NCBI GenBank assembly: GCA_027919835.1
Contig: JANVFP010000038.1
Span: 372,001 to 436,000 of the forward strand
Length of the DNA: 64,000 nucleotides
DNA from: Lentinula raphanica
Taxonomy: Eukaryota; Basidiomycota; Agaricomycetes; Agaricales; Omphalotaceae
Direction of reading: 5' to 3'
Position numbers and translations under genes: made by a program. Below are positions 34,420-46,300 of this stretch, piece after piece; within the stretch, counting starts at the first letter, position 1; the number at the start of each line of letters is the position of its first letter. The notes under the pieces were generated by a model, which worked only from the letters and a program-made list of their open reading frames with translations, had not been told where the DNA came from and made no database searches.

Positions 34420-36415
34420 ATGGCTCACTCTGAACGTACGTCCTTTTCTTTTTATGCATCTTGAGCCTGCATTTCCGGCTCCCTTTGTTTCGCAGCCAAG
34501 ATACGCCCAGCCCCTCATCTAGGCAAGGTTATCTGCGCTGCGAAACAAAGGGAGTCGACGCGTTTCGACGCGTTTGGTCCCTCCCTCAGAGCTATCTTCT
34601 CTGCTGCCAACCAAAGCCCAGCCCCTCATCTAGGCAAGGTTTTGATAGGCACAGAGTCGATTGCTCTGAGGCGTTGAGCCTGTTCCAACATGCTTGGAGC
34701 TGTTTGCGAAGCAGGGCTTATGCGAAAACCCACAGAATCTTTGCTTCGCTTCGCCTCCGTCTATGTGAGTCTCATGAGATTTGTTTACAGCTGCTCCGGT
34801 TTCCCGTATTCAGTTCCCTTCCTTCGACCTCTGCGCTGCTCTCAAGGCCGACAACGACGCCCGCATGGCTGTGGAGGATGCCGAAGAAAGCTTGGACGAT
34901 GGAGAACTGGAGTACGAGGATGATGGAGAGATTGGGCTCAAGGATGAAGGGTCAGAGGATGAAGGGTTAGAAACTCAAGCTGAAGAAGTGCTGCCCCTGG
35001 TTCAAACCCCTCATGAACCATACACCCCTGCCTCTTTGTCTCGTAAACGGAAGCGATACAGCATCCTCACAGAAAGGTCGCGCGCCGCACGTGCTACTGC
35101 GGCTAGGGAGCGTATTTCCAACCTGAACGTCAAGCCTTTCGTGGTTGAGCTAGCCACAAAAGCTCAGCCCATCGTCCTTGAGGACTTCAATTCCTCCACC
35201 CTCCCTGTCTCTAACGTTGGATGGAATGCGAACCCCCGCAAGAAGTTGTCGCCAGGGCTTGAGAAAGTGTGGAAGGATCTGGAAGTTCTCAGTTCGCTCT
35301 CGGGTCTGAAGCTGCTTGCATGGGATGGAAAGTGCGTAAATCTAAGCCTTTCTTCTTTATTCTCTCCATCTGCTCAATCTTCTCTCAAATAAAGGAGCTG
35401 TATCTTGCTTATAGATGCTCAAGAGCGGATTGTTTCCGTCTTAGGGGGCGTTCCCCGTGGCTCTAGAGGCGCAGAGTGGCAAGCTGTCGAAGCTGAAGCC
35501 ACCGCGGCCGTTCTGCAGTGCCGTTCTGCCAGCACCTTCACGAAGGGTCAACAAGAAGGTCGGCGCGGCGTTTTCGCATCTAGGACAACCGGTTTCGGCT
35601 ACGGGAATGGGCGGGCGAAACCTCAAAACTTTCGAGTTTCTGGCAAGGCAAACCAAGAGGCCATGCAAGAGCTCCTGCAAAACAAAGCGCTTCGACGGAT
35701 TTCAGGCTTTCATAACAGTGCGTCTTTCCCTTGATCAAAGCTTCTGACTCAGAATAACGGTGCTCTAGACCTCTTCAACCTCTTCTCTCACAAGAATTAC
35801 ATGCAATACATACTCATGAAAGATGAGCTCCTTCAAAAGCAACCTGAGCTTCGGACCCCCTTCCCTAATAGCTCTTTTGCTGCTGTCACCTTCAACCTAG
35901 GCCCACGGTCCTACTCTCCCCCTCATATGGATGCAGACAACAGCGCTTCTGGCTGGTGCTCTGATACACCCCTGGGCAATTTTGATCCGGACAAAGGCGG
36001 CCATCTAGTCCTCTGGGACTTGGGCCTCATCATCCGGTTCCCTCCAGGATCGACCATCCTATTCCCTTCTGCCCTCATCACGCATTCAACGATTCCCATT
36101 CAAGAGCATGAAACCCGGTTTGCAATGATCCAATATTCATCGGGAGGGCTGTTTCGATGGCGTGAAAATGGCTTCAAATCTGACAAAGCCTTTCTATCCC
36201 AGGCTAGCCCTGCCAAACTCATAGCTCGAGAGGCTGCGCGAGCCTCGAGATGGAATTTAGCACTCCAAAGATTCACACGTTGGACAGATATATGCCGAAG
36301 CGATTGGAAGGGTACTATTCGGACTGAGGCTGGTTTAGACGAGTTGAGTGATCTTTCGGATATTGAAGACAATGTACAAGTTCTATCTTCTAGAAAACCT
36401 ATCTGTCGATCATAG
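34420..36415 (+). CDS. TET/JBP-family 2OG-Fe(II) dioxygenase-like protein
   Basis: Four exons (34420-34435, 34791-35331, 35395-35717, 35769-36415) join in frame into 508 residues with no internal stop. The N-terminus is acidic and then basic (SRKRKRYS), probably disordered with a nuclear signal. The catalytic part contains NSSFAAVTFNLGP, PPHMDADN (the HxD iron ligands), SGWCSDTPLGNFDPDKGGHL, LVLWDLGLIIRFPPGSTILF, PSALITHSTIP (distal His) and FAMIQYSSGGLFRW. This spacing and the GGHLVLWDL/FPPGST text match the fungal TET/JBP oxygenases, which oxidise 5-methylcytosine or thymine in DNA and are expanded in Agaricomycetes alongside KDZ transposons (family knowledge). No KDZ transposase is present; the neighbour, 195 bp downstream, is a tyrosine recombinase. 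Activity on DNA is inferred. The first exon is only 16 nt. Confidence 0.82.
34479..34641. repeat. Inverted and direct repeats inside intron 1 of the TET/JBP gene
   Basis: An 18-bp perfect inverted repeat, CTCCCTTTGTTTCGCAGC at 34479-34496 and its complement at 34537-34554, surrounds the first copy of a 26-bp direct repeat (34505-34530) that recurs at 34616-34641; its core is CCCTCATCTAGGCAAGGTT. Between them TCGACGCGTT is duplicated (34555-34575). The intron is about 355 nt, far longer than the 50-80 nt introns elsewhere in the gene. Confidence 0.8.
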
Positions 36416-36609
36416 AGATATGTGTAGGCGCCTTGTGTTGTTCATCCTCGTATATAAATCCAAGCCTGTGCCCATTCCTCTATATTGTGATTAGTACCGT
36501 GAACAGGTGAACGTAAATAATCTGCAGGTGTCCTCGCTTGCATGAACAGCCTTCAGGTATGTTACAAATAATAGGGGCTTACCTTTCCAACTCTTATTCT
36601 TTTACCCCC

Positions 36610-38298
36610 ATGGCTGCTCCCATATCTCTCGAGAAAGGCTACGATGGACTAGTGAATGCCCTCAGAACAGACAAACAAACGAACCCGGCTGATATCCTGG
36701 ATGATCTTGAAGAAACATATGACAATGCTGACCTGGACATCAATGAGTCCAATAGCAGCTCAATCGATCTGACGGAACTCAATAAGTCAGTGAGGGAGAT
36801 CTCTAAAGGTGTCTCCGAAAAGACTGCTCAGGAATATCATCGGTAAGGAGCTCAACATTGCCCCACATAAACCATGTTCACGGACTCTTCCCGACAGCTT
36901 AATGAAACAATGTGAATCTTTTCTGGTTGAACATCAGATGATCGACAAAGAGAGTACTTTCTTCTGCAAAACTCCTCACCCTCAAGCAGCCGTTTACTTG
37001 GTTGCATGGATCATGGACTCGTGAGTAGTATCCCTTTCATTGGTACATCATATTGTACAAATTCATCGCAGGTGTGACACAGTCAACCTCGACGGAAACC
37101 CCATACCAGCAGGTACAGAGCGATCAACATACACACATGCTCAAAAGATGCGAGCAGCTGCCACGTTTGGCTTTGGCCGGGTTCACAGCTTGGGAATGCA
37201 GGCCTGGCATGCTAGTGAACTTACAGGGAAGATGCTTGGTAACCCTTCAGTTTCTGAAACTGTTTCGACCTATATGCTTAGCCTTCGTCGTCGAAAAGTA
37301 GGCTCAAAATTAACCACCATCTACTCATTATCTAACTGATCGGTTCTTAGACCCGAGCAGGGGACACGCCAACAAGTGCCCGTGCAGTTTCCTCGGTAAG
37401 GATCAGGAATTACTTTACGAGCATGTTGAAAGCTCAAAATGATATTCAGGAGCTACTTGAAGACCTATACCATTTCAACAACCAACCAGAGCAAACCAAT
37501 CCGATGATCTCTGATGGGTCAGGCTCTCAATCTTCTCCCAATGGCAAGCTGGGCCCTGTTGCACGGGTTCTGTTGACTCTTGGTTATGCTATCGCATTCT
37601 GTGGATTGCTCCGTATCGATGAGCTGCTGAAGATCCAACTACATGAAATTACAATGGGCAAGGACCTCAAGACTGGACATTCGAAGATCACTGTTCAACT
37701 CCCTTTCCGGAAAACTAGTCAGTTTGGAGGTATGTCACTAACATTATTCAAGTTGCACAGTTACACATCGAGCCGATCAGATATAAAGCCTTTCGTATTC
37801 TGGGAACTGCCAGAGGATTACCAGCATATTTGCGTTGTTCGTGCTTTCGCAAGGTGGATCTCTCTCACAAACCTGAAGAATGGCTTTCTATTTCGCAAAA
37901 TACGGTCAGGCAATCGCCTTGCTGAGGACAATGTGCCCATGGTGATGTTTCTTACCAGTGAGCAATCCTATATATTACTGAACTGTCTTCAGCCTTCAGA
38001 ACAATTTCTCGAGATGTTTCGAAACAATCTGCTTGATATTGGTGTTGATTATGTTCCATACGGGACTCATTCATTCCGTCGTGGGGGTTGCCAGTGGCTA
38101 TCAGTCGAACGTCGATGGCCATTACGCCAGATTTGTGAATGGGGTGGTTGGAGTCAAGAATTCACTCACCTAACCATTGTCAAGTATCTCATATCTTGGA
38201 ACGATAACCCTCATGTTGACCGAGATGATTTCTTCAATATGGATCGCGCACCAGCTACTGTATGTCCCACTTGTAATCGGTCCTGTCACTGTGCTTGA
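36610..38298 (+). CDS. Tyrosine recombinase (Crypton-like)
   Basis: Four exons (36610-36842, 36898-37020, 37072-37297, 37351-38298) join in frame into 509 residues. The N-terminal half is helical and resembles a core-binding domain (TYTHAQKMRAAATFGFGRVH). The catalytic half has box I AFCGLLRIDELLKIQL (catalytic Arg), a Lys-containing strand VQLPFRKT, box II YGTHSFRRGGCQWL (HxxR), then EWGGW and the nucleophile candidate in HLTIVKYLISW. It ends in a small Cys/His cluster, CPTCNRSCHCA, which may bind zinc. All R-H-R-Y residues are present, so it is probably active. In fungi such enzymes mobilise Cryptons (family knowledge). It starts 195 bp after the TET/JBP stop on the same strand and converges with the SAP gene at 42 bp. 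Confidence 0.85.
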
Positions 38299-38340
38299 AA
38301 AACTAGTTATAATTGAAAGGTTATTTGAACTAAGTACTGT

Positions 38341-40514
38341 CTAAGAACGTTTCGCTAACTCTTCAAGGTATCGACGTGCAATAGCTGGCCGATCTGTAAG
38401 CTGTACTCCTCTATTGTTTACAAATACTTTTCCAAACTGATCACCGTACTCGGCCTTTGCGCGCTCAACCAGCTGCTGCTCAGATTCTTCCCGTTGAGCA
38501 CGAAGCCGTTTCGTGATCACACCCCAGCCCTCCGGATGCTTTTTGTCATTGCTATCGGTGTAGGAAAACTCATTCCAAAACGCGTCTTCACCACTCGAAT
38601 GATACCGTTCAGCAACATACTGTGTTTGATTGTGAGCAACAGCTAAATGTAAGATGATGATGACTTACCCTCCACTCATTCCAGAGCTTCTTCAACCATG
38701 ACCATGTCGTCGAGCCTTTTCTGCCACGGTAAACCTCTGGCCAGTATCGTAGTGCGATCGCTGTACCATTGATCTCTAGTAGATTGTTGCCGCAGTCGAC
38801 TGGGTCCCAACTGGAATGTTCATCGTCCCATACCCGGCTCAAACGAGGAATCTTGCCGACAAAGGATATTTGAGGCGGTTGACGAAGCTCGCTGTACCTG
38901 TAAGTGATGATCTGACCATGTCCAATAATAAGCTTATCGACAGATTCGTTCTCGTTCGTATTGGAGGCAGGTAGCCCAGGTGGGCTGGTTCTACCTACCG
39001 ATGTTGGAGCTGCTACTCCATTGACGTTGTTGCCAGATAGGTTGGTGGGTCCAGTCGGGGATTCCAGTGCGGGACGGTATGGGATAAGAGCTGGTGGCAA
39101 AAGAGAGGCTGTGGGCAGAGGCTGGGATGGGGCAACTGATCCAGTTCGGAAAGGCTTCGGTAGTGATGAATGTTCGAGTGTGAGAGCTTCTATACGAGCG
39201 TTCAAAATTGCAATTTGCTCGGCCATCGCAAGCATAGAACCTGAAACGAGAGCCTTGAACGACCAGTCAGTTATGGCCAGACAAAAGAGCCGAGCTACGC
39301 ACTGAATCTGACATCTTCTGTCTTTCTCTTTCCTCTTCTCGGGCCTTTCGCCGGCGTGCAAGCTCCTCTCGAGGGACATATGGATGGGTGCTGCAAAAAT
39401 CCTTTGCCTGAACAACAGTCAGTAAGTGGATGAATGGAAATGAGAGAGGGCCGAACACATACCCAACGGACGAGGTTGTTTTTTTCCTCTACAGTCCGAT
39501 TGTCTTTAGACCGTTCTGCAGCAAAAACTTGAGCGTTGGACAGGGTATCTGGACCTAGCCCCATCATTTCACTGCGCCGTTGTGTCGAGGCCTTGGGTTT
39601 CTTGGTCTTTGACTGGGATGGAACAGCCGACTTGGACTTGAGCTTTGTGACCCCACCTTCTCGAACACCGCGATGGCCACGTCGAGCACCAGGAAGGAGA
39701 CTGGATAAGGACTTGTACATTAGGAAATTAATAGCAACAGGTAGAGCTCATTCTACGAACCATTGCCATCGGATTTTTTGCTCACTGAACCCCATCAAGC
39801 GTTCCTTCATAACGGCCTTGTTTCCTTGAGGAGTGAGGGAGTATTGCTTGCACAGTTCTTGTAGTTCCGGACGTGAGAGATGGTTGCTGTTGTAGAGCAA
39901 AGCACAAAGTCAGATAAAGAAGGAGACACGAGAAAATCATGATACGCACATATCTTGGTAGACAGCATAGTACACTCCATCCTCATACCTTCCAGGAAGA
40001 ACCACTGAGTCGGTCGGCTGTGGTTCAGCAGGATAAACTATGTCCATGGAATGTCCGTCAATTTCGATGTGTTGAGGTGCAGAGACTGAGGGCAGACTAG
40101 CCGGTGGGTCGACAGCCGGCGGGTCGACCTCCATGGTGTTGAGCATCTTCTCGAAATGTTGCGTAAGGAGTGAGACGGTGATACGCTGCGAGTCGAGAGT
40201 GGTCCGAACGAGCGAAAGTGTGGACGCGTCCAAGTTGCGGATGGCGGCGTCGAGTCGAGGTGGTAAGGAAAAGGCGGCGAGGGCGCCATGGTTGATCGAG
40301 CTGGCCAGGGACACCGGACACGTCAGTAACGAATTGGCGGGGCGGAAGCAAAAGAATAGAGCAATAGAGAGAGAGGGAGCCGGCATGGATTCGGTGAGAA
40401 TACGAACTGAATGATGACGTGAGCATCATACAGTTGGACGATGCAGTTTCGGCCGAAAGTGCAACGTCCAAATCCGATCAAATGCGACCGGACCTGATCA
40501 CCCGGGCGTGACAT
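38341..40514 (-). CDS. SAP-domain protein
   Basis: A multi-exon gene. It begins MSRPGDQVRSHLIGFG, and then a second exon has LSLPPRLDAAIRNLD-type text through to YEDGVYYAVYQDM. A SAP motif follows, LSRPELQELCKQYSLTPQG then NKAVMKERL (about 39875-39800), a helix-extended-helix DNA-binding fold. After that come a basic region (RRKAREEERERQK), a heptad-like stretch AEQIAILNARIEALTLEHS, a Pro/Ser linker, and a C-terminal part with WDDEHSSWDPVDCGNNLLEI and YWPEVYRGRKGST. The stop at 38341 is 42 bp from the recombinase stop. Exon 1 joins best through the GTATGA donor near 40417; this is uncertain. SAP proteins bind AT-rich DNA or chromatin (family knowledge). Its tight convergence with the recombinase suggests a partner or cargo role (inference). 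Confidence 0.72.
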
Positions 40515-43362
40515 TATAGTCTATACTCAGAGAGAAGTGAAGTTGAACAAGCAGTGAATTTTGAATCAACAACGTTGACAGTCATCATGTGACTCCCGAA
40601 CGACGCGTCGTCCCCTGTCACTCGCTATTACCCGCCTGCGGAGTAAAGGGTGATTGCAACCCCTGTTGTACCCGCTGGTACCCGCCACTACCCGTTGTTG
40701 GATCTACCCTAAAGTACTCGTCGACACGGGACCTGGTTGATTTCACCTGGCAAACAAGTTAGGATAACCCGCCTCTGGGCTTATAGTGGTCTAGTCAGTG
40801 GTGAATGAACGAATCGATATACTCATTGTAGAGATAAGTTCCTGCCATGCACATGGAGGATTCAAGAAAGAAGAAAACCTCGAATACATATCGGGAATTA
40901 TTCCGTGTCCGTATCAAGATGTCCGTGTGCGAATGTGCTCATCCTACGTCCATTAGGGAACATACCTCAAGGAACATCACCAAGGACAACCTCTCATATG
41001 TGGTATTATCTGCACAGTTATCAGTCGCTTATCGTTGAACGTTGAACATCGGTCCGACGAACCTATAGGTCAATATAACTCGCTTTGGCCTCTTTCGAGC
41101 TTCTAGGGAGTCAGGCAAGGTCAGGGACCGGTGTGGGCGTGAATGCGTTATCCAGCCTTATCGCGTAGTCATTCATTGACGTACAGAGGCTTATAAGGGC
41201 TTATACATACAGCTTTATACAGGCAGATTATAGGCCTATACAGGCTCGCAGGAATGATGAATGCGGTCAACCGCCGCGTGGGTTATGACCGAGTTCGTAC
41301 CTGTAAGTATTGACGCATCGAGGTACATGGATTGAAGTTTGAGTCGCTTGACTACGAGTCCGAGTCTTGAGAACGACGAGGATTGAGCAAGAACGAGATG
41401 ATCGCGTGAATTTCAAAAATTGAACGTTTGAACTCTTGAGGGAAATCTTGAGGTCCATGAATGTACATTGTATGTACAATGGCGATCACTGCCAATACAT
41501 ATTCGAAACATGCATGCATGAGAAGTTGTGCTTTGAGCGTCGTACACCGTTACACGTATCTGTCGCGGTGTTGTCATATGGTATGCTTGGTGGTGACAAG
41601 CTAATATCGCCCAAGGTATATCAGAATAGGTCAGAATTCATTGATACGCCGCGGCTGAGTCCAGAGTATACCTGTAACCTGAGTGTACGGACAACACGAA
41701 CTCCGGCAAAAAGTTGTTGTCGAACGGCATTGAATATTGAGGACTCGATCCTGCGTGGATGACGTCGAGAAGGCTATCAATCTTTCATACTCGGAATTAG
41801 TTATGCTTAGGAAGAATGTTGGGACAGGGGGGACACTTGTACGAAGCGAGTGCTGGACTTACGTCGTATCCTCGCCGGTCATGACGCATGATGCAAGAAA
41901 AGTTCCCTTACTACAGTTCGGAAGCGTTGACATACGACTCTTGGTTGCAGGTAGATAGCCTATTCGAAGACGTGTTCGAATTGTTATCGCGGCTAATCCC
42001 AGAGGCACCTACAAGTAACAAGACTACATAGCATCAAATAATCGCTAGAATCAATAGCACAGGTACGAAGTGAGGATGGCGAATACCTTGAATAGACTGA
42101 GATCTCGGACTCTGACGGCTCGTCAGTATGAGCTCAGATGACGAGCGTATCGCTGGCAGCTAGTATAGCTGGAAGAAGGGCACTTGAGAGAGAGTGAGAG
42201 AGTGAAAGGTTAGGAATAGGAGGCCCACTAGAACAGTGGAAGGAACGCGCACCTAGATAGAAAGAGGAGATCATATGGGAGTATTAGGAAGCCCAAAGAA
42301 AGACTTCGACTGTTTCGACAGGCTTTTCGAATTGAACTGCAGGATGGCTGGCTGATGTCGAAGCCAAACATAGGCTTTGATCTCGGATTATGTTCGTGAA
42401 CGCGGGAGACTCCGGGGCTTTTGGGAAAAGGGGATTTAATAGGAACCAATAGGTACTTACTGGGGTGCAGAGTACACGAGCTACTTTGAAGAAATCACCG
42501 AGCCGAGATATTTTTTCTTTGGTGTGGTTTGAGAGAGAGCGTATTGGATATTCCCTGGATATGCCCGCGTGAGACGTGAGTTGGACAAAGCAAAACTGTC
42601 CTATGTAGGGTCAAGTCGGGAGCCAGATATCGGGGGGACTCATGAGATAAATTCCATGTTAGGCAACATATGTTTTTCTTGTAATGTCAGTCATGTCTTG
42701 GGGGGAACAAGGAATGTTATGTGGGACGAAAAATGGGAACTTGCCTAACGCGTTTGGGAGAGGCAGTCCAAGGGCTCGTCCCGTACCCATCAAAAACGTG
42801 TTGAGGGAAATAGAGTACGTAGATGGTCAGTTGACCTTTTTGAGGCCTTGCTGCTAAGTGGGATAACACCAATCAGCGAAAAGTTCCGCTATGGTTCCGT
42901 CAAGGTCTTGTTGGCGGCTAAATTGAGGAAGGATTCGAGTTCGAGGTAAAGTAGGAAAAGACAAGAGATATCAATGTCAAATGATGATCAAGTTTGCGAT
43001 GTTCAAGCACTTATGATGGTTGGTTTAAAAACAAGAGAAAAGAGGTTTTTTGTTCAAGGATTTTAGGGTCGAATGGTTCAGCGATAACAAGAGAAAGGAA
43101 GGAGTTCCCCGTCCGCGTAGATGAGTCTGACCTCTTTTTTTTCTGGTCAGGCGGGAGGAACCAAATTGAAAGTGACAGGCGCCCCGAAAAAATTACTTTT
43201 CGATCCACGTGATTTCTTCTGAGGATCTTCGGGCCGAAGATTTTGAGCGGAATTCTTTCAATGTTTAGTTCGACCATCACCTTCGAGTAAATATTCCCTT
43301 GCGCTACCCTTCCTCGTTCTCCCTCAACAACTCGGGCTCACCGTTTTGTCCTCGACTGCCAG
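40515..43362. other. Gene-poor stretch after the accessory block
   Basis: About 2.8 kb without a supported gene. At 40625-40710 TACCCGC/TACCCGTT-type pentamers are repeated (TTACCCGCC, GTACCCGCTGGTACCCGCC, CTACCCGTT). At 41185-41245 the phrase TTATA.GGC.TATACA is reiterated (GAGGCTTATAAGGGCTTATACATACAG). These simple repeats may mark the right side of the accessory block. The last few hundred bases should contain the promoter of the gene at 43363. Confidence 0.5.
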
Positions 43363-46300
43363 ATGCTCAACAATATATCGAGCCCAGTCCTCAACATCTC
43401 CGTTGATGTTCTCAAGGATCTCGACGGTACTGAGGCTTTGGCTAGCCTTTGGTTTCGTACGTCTTTTTTTTCTTCAAGACTTCGTCCTTGACACTCACAG
43501 CTCATTTGGTTCAAAGTATTCAGCAAATGCCAGTCTTCGTTGAACGAAGGAAGACGCCTTGAATACATATCATGGCGTCTATGGTCCCAGCGGATAGCTG
43601 GAAAGTCTCTCAAGTACAGACCTCTGACTCCGGACTCTCCGTCAGACGGCGTATCCAGTCTCGGTTCAGGTGCTTCTCTTTCATGGATCATTCTGGTGCT
43701 GGTTATCTCACTTTCAGTATAGGTACTACGTCCCGTTTTGTTTTTAAGGATGCTCGGACAGGTCGCTCTCACCAACAGCTGATAGGAAAAATCCTTGCCG
43801 ACTTCATACCATCCTCTCCGCACACATCACAGTCTTTACACCCCAGGCTCCTTCTGCCTGGGAAACCCTCAAAGGCTGAGCTTGAGATTGAGAATGCTTC
43901 TGTCCTTCCTACACCTGCTGCCGAGTCGTCGCTTTCGATATCCGTCATTCCGCCTGCTCATTCCAATGGTGAAGTCGACAGCAGGCCCACAACAATGATC
44001 ATTGCCACTACCGCCGTCCCTGCTCAGATATCCGGTGGTAGTACCACTAGTGCCACTCCAAAGTCGGTATCTCCAATAATCGGATCACATGCTTCTCCAC
44101 TCCAATCGAACTTATCATCCTCCAACTCGGGTTCGAACGCACTTGCTTCACCCTTCCCACTAGTGGTCGTCGTGAATCCTACTCCTAACCCGACGCCTCA
44201 TCCTACGCCACCGGCTACACCTGTACTTCCTCCCATCCTTGGTCCCGATGCCGTCGGGCACACACACGTACCCCTCCCACCACGTATGTCTCCCGACTCA
44301 CCGTCCTTGCCTCGAGACAGGCGCCAGCCGAATCTGGCGTTGACCACAGCACTTGACCCAATCCCGGCGTACCAAACTCGATTGTCTATTCACAGCACAG
44401 TAACCCCGATTCCTACTAATCTCTTACCACCCTCGCCTTCTGGCAATACTTCTAGCTCAGTCACCAGCACCTCTTCTATCAATTCCAATTCCAGCCATCT
44501 GACTACCAGTTCTACAACTTCGATTCATTCGAATGACACCCGAGCGCTGAATGCGACTCTCAAACCACATGACGCAAGAAAGTTCTTCCTCAAACACGAT
44601 GAGCACAGCTCAGGAAGTTCTGACGAGCCTTCGCCTGTAAGGCCCGATCTTGCGACGTTTACCGCTCATGGCTCAGACGCTTCATCGAATCGAGTCGGAA
44701 GTTCACCAGGAAATAGCCCCGCGGTTGGAAGCTATTCGCCAGGAATTGAAAGCAGGAACGGAGATTCTGATCATCTGCCCAACGGTGCTATGCACCCACA
44801 TAGTGGCGGTCTGGATTCAATACCCGTAACTGGAAGCTGGGGTGAAAGCGATACAAGTGATAGACGCCCCCACGGGGAATCCTCATCGGCCAAGAGTAAT
44901 AAATCGTCAGGTCGGGGAAGCTCAACTGGACGTCTATCTGGCTCGAGTGACAGCAGAAGCAGGAGTCGTAGCCACGGACGGACACATGATGGTCTCATGA
45001 TGACCAGTCGTAAGAAAGCACACGCGTCCTTCGTTTCAGGACGGAGAAGTCATCGCTTAGGTGCCAATGCAGCACCTACTCAAGCTCATACGCGTGCTCA
45101 GGGGCAAGCAGTTAGCGAAGACCTGTTACAGTTTGGTGCGTCTTATTTATTAGCCTTTTTGTTGGAATCCCCAAATGAATGCTGTGAGTATCGTTCAGGG
45201 ACAGCTTCTTCATCGGCGTACGAACATAACCGGTCTGAAGAAAAAGCGACAAAAGTGCATAGCTCACAGCAGCAGTCTCGTACAGTAGCACCTTATCCTC
45301 CTCGGCCGACTCAGGTTCCATCGTCAATGCAGAATACGACTCAGGCCAAGCGAGCGATGTTCAATATTGGCTCGCAATCACCCAGTGGCTCCCCGTCGAA
45401 TACGGATATTTCGACATCTTCCCAAGCCAAAGGACGGTCGCCCCTCTTCGTCAGCGCAGGTTCGACGGAACCTGCCAAAACTCATCCAGCTCCTTCCGGG
45501 AGTAAGCTTCCCTCACAGGATCGTATACCTCCACCCACATCCCATGCTCCGCCAAAAGCATATCCACCTACTCACGAGGCACCTCCTCTCATCACCAGTC
45601 CTCGTCTCCCGCGCGGTCTCCCCCACGCGACGTCCAACCTATCCGCTGCTGAGGCCGTGATTCAGGCCCCACGTACAAAGAGAGTTGTCCTTGCTGACGA
45701 TGATGATGACGATTGGGACGAGACGGAAACGGATCTGGACTTTGATAGCGAGTTTGAGGATGACAGGAAGAGTGATATTGACGCCGAGAAGGGCGGGACG
45801 TTGGTGGAGTCGGGGCTGGTGGCAGACAGTGGAAATATTGAAGGTGGTGATGAAGGGGGTGATGAGGGTGATTGGATCAGTGAGGAAGACACAGGATCTA
45901 GTAAAGTGGTTTCGAATAAGAAAGCAAAGGTTTCTGCTCCTGCTCCTGCTCCTACCTCTCCTCCTCCTCCAGCTCCAGCTCCTGCCGAAAGCAACACCAA
46001 CCGACGTCCTGGTGTTTCGAGACACCAATCCCAACCCAACATACTCACATCTGCCACGACGTCGAAGCAAAAACAGCCACAACCACTACAACCGCATCCG
46101 GAACCTCATCAGCAACCAGCTCCAGCTCGACCAGACCAACGATCGCAATTCCGTCCTGGCCCATCTCGAACCAGCTCGCGTCGCGGTGAGCACAAACATC
46201 TGCAGGATCTCGAGCAAAAACTCCGAGATGCTGCATTGGAAGCTCAGCGCCAGCGCGAGCTCTTCACCAAAGTCCCAAAACGGAACTACTCGAACCTCAC

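Noticed and set aside
35457..35747. Alternative 96-codon frame within exon 3 of the TET/JBP gene
   Set aside because: The other frame joins both neighbouring exons in phase through GT-AG sites and continues into the TET/JBP domain, so this frame is a shadow.
36610..38298. Starship captain (DUF3435) assignment
   Set aside because: The enzyme is a tyrosine recombinase, but I cannot see captain-specific sequence. Starships are described from Ascomycota, so the broader Crypton-like label is safer.
40097..40471. Alternative frame of the SAP gene second exon
   Set aside because: It ends before the SAP motif, while the chosen frame continues through the next exons.
30917..40514. Classical KDZ transposon
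   Set aside because: TET/JBP genes often sit in KDZ elements, but no KDZ transposase or its CxC-type motifs are visible in the window.
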